Shown here in pieces: positions 57,209 through 64,000 of a stretch of 64,000 bases of DNA. The stretch comes from Rhabdophis nuchalis (lineage: Eukaryota > Chordata > Lepidosauria > Squamata > Natricidae): NCBI GenBank assembly GCA_039707465.1, contig CM077644.1, positions 79,382,875-79,446,874 of the forward strand. The letters are read 5' to 3'. Below the pieces are notes generated by a model. It had not been told where the DNA came from and ran no database searches. It saw only the letters and a program-made list of their open reading frames with translations. A program made the translations under genes and the position numbers. How positions within the stretch are numbered: the stretch's first letter is position 1; every line of letters begins with the position of its first letter.

Positions 57209-59719
57209 CTTGGAATGCTGACACCAATGCCTTCTCTCAGATTGGAGGCAGCTGAAAGTCAGTATTGGTGTAGGACCAAATTGAAATAAATATACTGGCT
57301 GGTCTTAAGCCATAGACAAGGTTGCAGCAACTCTACTGGCTGTAGCATTGTGAAGAATAAAGCTACAGTACTCTTTGAGGAGTTGGCTACAACTCGATGA
57401 AACATAATAACAAATAATGGAAGTATACAATTCAAGTGATTCCTGAAGAAAATGTTTTATTCATGAGCTCTACATTCAGTCACTTTAAATCTTTTGGAGA
57501 TTCTCTTCATAGTCCCTCAAGACAAATCGGATATCAGTTCATTATTTCCCAACTTAATCCTCTCGATGTCCGGTAGGGTTAGTCCAAGAATTGTATATTG
57601 TATCTGGCTAGGTTGAAGAAGGACAAATAACATTCTTGGTGTATGCTTCTTCCTTAATGTACCAATATGAATAAACGTTGCCTAGATAAGCTGATTATTC
57701 TTGTACAACCAGAATAAATAAATCTGAAAACACTAAAAAGCAGAGCTTTTGGGGAGGGAATTTAGGATCCACTGAATATAATGAATAGGAACACTCAGTT
57801 GGCACTATATATATTGAACTTAGCAAAGTTACAAAATTGTTACACTAAAAACAGAACACACAAAATTGTGACTAAGAACAGAATAGTGAAAACCTATTTG
57901 AAAACAGAAACTTGCCATTGAAGGAATCCTTGTTGCCATCCACTGGATAAGGACACTAAGCTCAAATGAGTCCATTGTGTACTTCAGACAGACTTATTGC
58001 ATACCTTAAATTTCATATTTTCTACACCAACTTCTCCAGACTACATAAAAGAGGAAGAGCAGCTCTTTTTCACTATTTTGTTTTCTAAAGAAGCTTATGA
58101 TATTGCATTATTTTAGTGTCAACTGTGTAAAGCACACTAGGCACAGAATGTATAGCTGAGATATTTTCCCTCAAGTTTACATTATAAAAATTATTTACGA
58201 TTCCCATAGTCCTTTATATGGGACACTACTTGTATCCATGTGATTGGCCTGTAATGACAGTTTGCCTTAATCTATCCAATTATAAAAATGAAATGCCATT
58301 GTTGCATATAGCTAAACATACTTTGTATAGTTTTTAAACATTTATATGATACTCAAAAGTCCATCCTGCTATTATGGACAGGTGATTTATGCACAGACTA
58401 GTCAGCCAGTCTAGTCAGTCAGACTCTCAATGCCTGGAATTTATTTTCCAGCTGCTCTATAACCAAACCAGAATCCTATTTTATAGTAAGAAAGGAATAA
58501 TTGTGTTGGCATTAAACAAAGCTATTATATTCTAATTCTTAACTGCTAAAGCAGTTAAGCATGAGAGTGTAAACTGCAGCAAGTGTCATGTGCAAACAAT
58601 TGTTTAATGGAATATCTTTAGCAAATGGGGCTTGCTATACAAATAATAAGCTTCAGCCAAGTGGGAGTTTGCCATAGCTGATATTTTCCAGAAATTAATG
58701 TAAGGACAAAATATCTAATAATGAGATATGTCTATTTTATTAACAAAAGCAGTATTCAACGATTGGTGAGGAAACCATGTGGCTTTTGAATTATAATTTT
58801 ATTTTATGTTATTTATTTACCACATTTTATAGCTGCTCATCTTCCAACCAACTCTCGTAATTCAATTGGAAGTGATGAAATACAGTAATTATGTGTTTTG
58901 CTCACAAATGCTATTTTACATTATTTATCAAATACATGTAAAAATAAGGAACATTCTGCCTGGATGGAGACTGTTAACTTTCCTAACAATGTTCTGACAT
59001 AAGAACGAAAAGAAAGTAGAAAATGTGGGTGCTCATATTGTTTAACAGAATACCGAACAAGTCCTGAGTCTTGTAAATGTATAATTACTATGTTTTAAAA
59101 TAAGGTAGTCTTTTAAGAGAGAGAACAAAAGCTGAAAGGATTTGGTAACATATTATTTTGTTACATTTAACAAAGAATTATTTTATCCTCAATCATTGGA
59201 GCATCCTATTAATAAAGGAAGTTCCCATATAGGAAAGGCATCTGTTTTATTCTTTAGAGGACAATACTTATTATATTGGAAGTAGCAACAATATTATTCT
59301 TCATGACTTCCTGGCCAGTAGGTTATCATTGTATATAATGTAATTTTTTCAGCATGGGTCTATCCATCTATTATGGATGCATTGCCTTGCATATCTTTTT
59401 AGAAGAACATCTATACATATTATTTGTTTTAGCACTATGGCATATCTTTTACATTTATAGAAATGGTATGGAAGAAAATAGCTGCAAATATATTTCGTCT
59501 TAAACTAAATCTATACATACAGATGTCTGAGGGCATTGAACATACCTGTCTTTAAAAAATCAGCATGTGCTTAATGGAACAGCATTTCCATTTAGTGTTG
59601 TCCAAATGAGATGGAACTTCACTTCTTAAATAAGGGAGCTGAACACGAAGGACACCAACTTGTAAAAGACTTGTTATAATGAAAGCTTATCCCTGCAACG
59701 TGATTGTAGTTGTGGGAAG
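57209..59719. other. Intronic unique DNA; one possible degraded LINE tail
   Basis: Around 58795-58855 the order ttatttatttaccacatttt then atagctgctcatcttcc hints at a decayed LINE 3' terminus. Otherwise nothing recognised and no coding signal. Confidence 0.35.
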
Positions 59720-59727
59720 CCTTTCCC

Positions 59728-59951
59728 TAGTGGTAGTCAAACTGGTCCCTACTGCCCACTAGTGGGCATTCCAGCTTTCATGGTGAGTGGTAGGAGTTTA
59801 TCCGATATTGAAGAACTTTCCTTTTTTTAATTTAATTGACTTCCCTACTTTATAAATCATCATTACTGTGGAACCGGTGGGCTGTTAGAAAATTTCACTA
59901 CTAACAGAGATACAAAAGTGGGTGGTAGGTATGAAACGGTTGACTACCCCG
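59728..59951 (-). mobile_element. hAT element, 'cagtggtagtcaacc' family, copy 2
   Basis: A reverse-strand homologue of 31537-31753, sharing gcccactagtgggcattcca/accggtgggctgttagaaaa-type blocks throughout. It is flanked by a perfect 8-bp duplication, cctttccc (59720-59727 and 59952-59959). It carries a small extra stretch (catcattactgt) absent from copy 1. Non-autonomous. Confidence 0.9.
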
Positions 59952-59959
59952 CCTTTCCC

Positions 59960-61547
59960 CAATCACTGTATTATCTGTCAAGAAGAAGTAACCTTTCATT
60001 CTTCTATAGCTTATTCACAAAACAAAACTTAGAAACCTTTACCACAAAAATCCAAGCAGCTTCCAGATATATTTGTAATAAACGCAATATCAGGATTAAA
60101 ACAATGTTAATTTCTTACAGAATAAAAATGACTTGCTTTCATAATGAGCATTGATCAATAGGGATATGGTATGTACTGAGCTCTGGAAAAAACATGGACA
60201 CTTTAATTGTGATGTTTCCCATGTTATGAATAGTTTTTTCAAATTGTGGTTCATTTTTTTTTCTGTTTTAAATTGCCCTTCCTTAACCATTAAAAGAAAT
60301 ACTTTCACTTCATCCCTGCTGCTATTGGCGGGAACTACTGTAGGAAAGGGGGTGAGCTTAGGGAGAACCAGTGAAGCACAATTTAAGAGATCTAGAACTA
60401 CTTTGGATGTAAGAAAAATACATCTACCTGTCTTTAAAGTAATTTTACTGCTATTTTTAAATACTTTCTATTAGAAATTAGACATGAACTACTAAGGTAA
60501 CGCTTTTATCCTTTGGCAGACATTGAATATAAACAGATGCAAAACTGTGCAAAGCATCTGTCAGAAATATCGATAATATTGTTGACTGAGTTTTAAGATG
60601 CTATCTATCTCCACAAAATTAAAAGTAAACTGCAAACTTGTTTTTGTGGCACTGAATTTTGGCAGGTTAATATCTTGAAATGCAAAAATATCTGCACTGC
60701 TGTAGAGTTTTCCATTAGAGTTAATGCATTGCCAAATAGTGCTCAAGTTGGCTTTGAAGAACTTGCAGGCCATGGTTCATAATGCAAAATTCACGTGAAT
60801 TAACTCATAACCCAAAAGGAATGTATTTGTCCTTTGTTGCATGTATTCATTTTGGATATACTGAAGTGAATCCAATTAACTATTGCTATGGCTTCTTGCT
60901 GACTTGAGGCTGGATTTGTGTGCTTGCTTTTTGCTAAGCTCAGTGTGATCAATGTGGCTGTAATTCACTTCTTTCATTTCCTAGGGGGATTCAAAAATGT
61001 TTCCCTTTTTTAATTAGCAGGCAATGTTTCAGCAGGTTGGTTTGCAGAAGTGGCCTGGTTTTTTTATTCCTATTTGGTGGCCATGGAACAAAAAGAGGCA
61101 GGAACTAATACCATATCCTTATAAGTCTTTCCAGCAAAACCTTTGCTTGTCCCTATGGAGGCACATGGAACATCAGGGTACTCTGCATTGTGTTCCTTCA
61201 AAACAAGTAGAATATTTGAGATCATTCTTCAAAATTGGGTTAATCTGAACTGAGTGTGAAATAAAAATGAGTGTGCAATACCCATTTCATGCCCAACTTT
61301 TGTTATGTTTGTTTCATTCTTCTCTTACAGTTGTAACTAGCATAAATTTAAAATGTATAAGTCATTTAAAATGACATAAATGATGTATAAATTTGATAGA
61401 CAGCTAGACAAAGGTGTAGTAGATGAAAATATCTGTACTATCAGTTTTTGGGGAGTGATGTTTTCGATTCAGTATTGATTACTGGTCACTACCTGGATAA
61501 GTTCCTACATTTTTCTTGGTAAGATTTTACAAAAGTGTTTTGCTATT

Positions 61548-61548
<1 letters not shown>
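59960..61548. other. Intronic unique DNA
   Basis: No repeat or gene recognised. The open frames between 59918 and 61248 are domain-free. Confidence 0.4.
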
Positions 61549-61639
<91 letters not shown>

Positions 61640-61643
61640 TTAT
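61549..61643. repeat. (TTTA)n microsatellite, LINE 3' tail
   Basis: About 23 TTTA units with one phase break near 61638. It abuts the LINE terminus at 61650, so it is the expanded 3' tail of that insertion. The spurious frame through it encodes FIYL repeats. Confidence 0.95.
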
Positions 61644-62093
61644 TTATTTAATTAAATTTATACCCCGCCCTTCTCCAAACGGACCCAGGGTGGCGCACAG
61701 GAATACTAAAAATACATACAAAAACATATAAAATTTTAAAAAACTTATTCAAATAAAATCCTGCGCTAAAAACCAAATTAAAATTCCCAAATTTAAAACT
61801 ATCTAAAAGTCAGTGATGGAGGTTACGCTAGGCCGGCTAGATGGAACAAATGTGTCTTTAGACACTTGCGGAAGAGGCGGAGGACGGAGATGGTGCGAAG
61901 TTCAGGAGGGAGGTCGTTCCAAAGGGCTGGGCCCGCCACAGAGAAGGCTCTTCCCCTGGGTGTCGCCAGTCGGCACTGTCCAGCCGACGGCACCCTGAGG
62001 AGGCCCTCTCTGTGGGAGCGTATCGGTCTGAGGGATGTATGGGGCAGGACGCGGTCTCGCATATAACTAGGCCCCGAGCCATGGAGCGCATTG
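61644..62093 (-). mobile_element. 5'-truncated L2-like LINE, C-terminus and 3' UTR
   Basis: The minus-strand frame 62062-61823 reads RDRVLPHTSLRPIRSHREGL, ATPRGRAFSVAGPALWNDLP and ends FRKCLKTHLFHLAGLA. The 3' UTR and the taccccgcccttctccaaac hairpin follow. Truncation falls just after ccatggagcgc at about 62090. The sequence is cleanly open, suggesting a fairly recent copy. Confidence 0.87.
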
Positions 62094-62294
62094 TCTGATA
62101 CCTAGCATTGAGAGGAAGTGGTCACTCAATAGGCTTTGTGCCCAAGGTAGAATTAGAATGTGCATTAACCATTACAACCTCTTACAACTATTTGATATTA
62201 TCTGTTCTTGATAGTGAAAAATAAGAAACAATCTAAAACATTAAAGGAGTTTTAAAACATTACTGTGCTGCATTTTTAATATATTTCTACTGCA

Positions 62295-62404
62295 TTTAGT
62301 GTTATAGTATTTTATTACTCCTTGTGCACCGCCCTGAGTCCCGCAAGGGAGATAGGGCGGTATATAAATGTGAAAATAACTAAAAATAAATAAATAAATA
62401 AATA
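62295..62404 (+). mobile_element. L2-like LINE 3' tail, (AAAT)n end
   Basis: tgtgcaccgccctgagtccc then gcaagggagatagggcggta and tataaatgtgaaaataac with an (aaat)n tail. It is on the opposite strand to the other L2 pieces in the intron. The 5' limit is uncertain. Confidence 0.75.
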
Positions 62405-63644
62405 CATACATTGAATTGGAAATAAATATTACTGAGTTCATAAGATTAGACTGTACATTTGACAAACCCACATTAGGCAACTTGAAGTTATAATGCAATT
62501 TACAAAGTTCACAAGACAGAGGGCCCTTAAACATGTCTAAACATGGATAATTCAGTAAAGTAACTGTATTAAAGGCACTATACCATTCTCATTGAACGGT
62601 TATGGTAATAATTTATTAAGCAATGATTTGGTAATAAATGTAAGTAATAAATTGGAAGTAACACAAACTATGTCTGTTTTGAATTACTGTAATTGAAGAT
62701 CAGAACTTTTTTTTAAATAAGAAATATACCTTGTCAAAATTGTATCTTAAGAGTAAAGATAAAATTATAGTACAGTTATGAAGCCCCAACGGAGTCCTAC
62801 AGAAAAAATCACTAAATGTTATGGTTCAGGATTTATGACTTTAGAGAAATTGGAAAACAAGCTGTATAAACATACTGAATTAGAAAACACTGACTTGAGA
62901 TAGAAGACCTAATCTAGTCAGAATGTGTCACAACAGTGTTATTAGTGTTTTTGATGGGAGGAAAGTTTGTCAAAAAGAAAGGTATAATTTATAGCTTGAG
63001 GATCAAACTATGATAATTGAAACAATCACCTTGGGTTGAAGAACACAAGAATAAAAGCACAACGTATCTGAATTGGGAAAACTTACAACTGCTATTCTCT
63101 CTTACTTTCTTTGTCCAATCATTTATCAAGAGTCACTGTTACTGTAAATAAAAGATTTATAATGAAATATTGCTGAACTTTTTTTTTAAACTCAAAAGAA
63201 TGGTTTGAAATTTTCCACAAAAAGTATGCCATCATTAATAATTCTTATTACTATATATTACATTATAAAATATAGATAAATGTTAGCATTTCAACTTAAA
63301 AATCAATGAAAATAGATTGTTCTATCCAAGTCTTTTCTATTAGATGGTGGTTTATGGTGGTAAGCACTCTGTACTAAGCAGCTATAGAACAGATATAACA
63401 TCACAAAAGTTGTCTATATTAGGAAAATCATAAAATCATGTGCCCAGATGCTTAGGAAACCTGTTATTTACTAAATTGACTAAAAGTAAATAGTAAGAAA
63501 CAAATTGACTCAACTTAAAACTCTATCTGGCAACCAAAATAGTTTTTTTGACTTACAATAATCACAGTCAAATTGTTTAAGTTTTACCATTTATCTTGAT
63601 TGACTGGGAAATAAAACATGAATCTACTCTAAATTGGGTTATGC
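62405..63644. other. Intronic unique AT-rich DNA
   Basis: No repeats or coding frames recognised. Confidence 0.4.
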
Positions 63645-63710
63645 AAGCTGGCTGAAAAATTCTGGGAGCTGAAGTCTACACATTTTCATGCTGCCAGTGG
63701 ACAAACTCTG
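63645..63710. mobile_element. Half of a hAT MITE (decayed)
   Basis: gctgaaaaattctgggagct then gaagtctacacattttcatg and gccagtggacaaactctg match the right half of the MITE family at 56140 and 18467. The left half and the target duplication are missing. Confidence 0.5.
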
Positions 63711-64000
63711 TTCTAGATCCAAACTAAATATGTGTCAAGTTATTATAAAATAGTAAGATTTAAAAATCAAAGTAAATATGCAATAAAGAGTATTTTTCTA
63801 TAATATGACAGTTAAAAACAAAATATGTCCAGATAATATTTGGATGCCAAGCATATCAGTAGTTGATAATACTATTTTTTTTAATATGATAAAAGATAAT
63901 TGTTTCAGACAAGATAAAGTTTGAGGTTTTTTATTGTTCCAAGGATAACTTTATTGTATGAGGTAGGAAGTGATTTATTTTATTCATTAAGTAATTACAT

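Larger units (their letters stand above)
41198..64000 (-). other. NEGR1: Last intron of NEGR1, partial (continues past the right edge)
   Basis: Everything right of the terminal exon should be intronic. The preceding NEGR1 exon encodes part of the third Ig domain, and no such frame appears here. From general knowledge, the last intron of vertebrate NEGR1 is very long, so 22.8 kb without an exon is expected. The interval carries most of the LINE sequence in the window. Nearly all the LINE pieces are in the same orientation as the gene. Confidence 0.8.

Noticed and set aside
1..64000. CRISPR arrays, operons, prophage or plasmid features
   Set aside because: The direct repeats are microsatellites or transposon ends. 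Base composition, splice signals and repeat families are those of a vertebrate nuclear genome.
1..64000. Endogenous viral elements or LTR retrotransposons
   Set aside because: No long terminal repeats, gag/protease/integrase motifs or viral polymerase motifs were seen. All reverse-transcriptase frames belong to non-LTR LINEs.

Overview
The window looks like vertebrate, specifically squamate reptile, DNA, and a snake is my best guess. The repeat mix points there: an RTE/BovB LINE 3' end, a tRNA-derived Sauria-type SINE whose 3' end is shared with BovB, several L2/CR1-group LINEs with the tail 'accgccctgagtccc...gggcggtatataaat', CR1-like 3' ends, many short hAT elements with 8-bp target duplications, and long tetranucleotide microsatellites. 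There are no bacterial-style operons. Nearly all long open frames are transposon remnants or low-complexity sequence.

One host gene is recognisable. On the minus strand, 41073-41197 encodes the last 40 codons of an IgLON cell-adhesion protein. It reads as NEGR1 (neuronal growth regulator 1): an 'AG' acceptor behind a pyrimidine tract, a phase-1 junction, 'PPSTTQLGITGG', then the hydrophobic GPI-anchor tail ending in 'YLKNIVLQ' and a stop. The sequence to the left (about 38980-41072) is therefore probably its 3' UTR, and 1-38980 is the flank downstream of the gene. The sequence to the right (41198-64000) is the last intron, which continues off the window.

Layout. 1-11 kb: unique AT-rich DNA, a BovB fragment (2224-2687), a palindromic TA-flanked MITE (4960-5286), a hAT MITE split by an inverted copy of nearby sequence (6108-6785), a GC-rich hAT (7609-8046) and two long microsatellites. 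11-19 kb: a large imperfect palindrome, an L2 tail, two hAT MITEs and a Sauria SINE. 19.2-25.5 kb: a stretch with no repeat I recognise. 25.5-38.5 kb: a CpG-rich hAT, a second hAT family, a CR1 3' end and long unique stretches. 38.5-41.2 kb: the probable 3' UTR and terminal coding exon. 41.2-64 kb: intron carrying a near-full-length but dead L2-like LINE (about 45261-48809), a 5'-truncated copy with a reverse-transcriptase frame still open for 534 codons (51994-53598), two shorter copies, three copies of a tRNA-derived SINE with an L2/MIR-like tail, and further hAT copies.

I found no new biological system. The most informative items are the NEGR1 terminal exon, the 98%-identical inverted 89-bp segment inside a hAT element, the nested LINE tail in the dead L2, the uninterrupted reverse-transcriptase frame, and several perfect or near-perfect hairpins that look like template-switch products. 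All family names come from reading motifs by eye; no database search was run.
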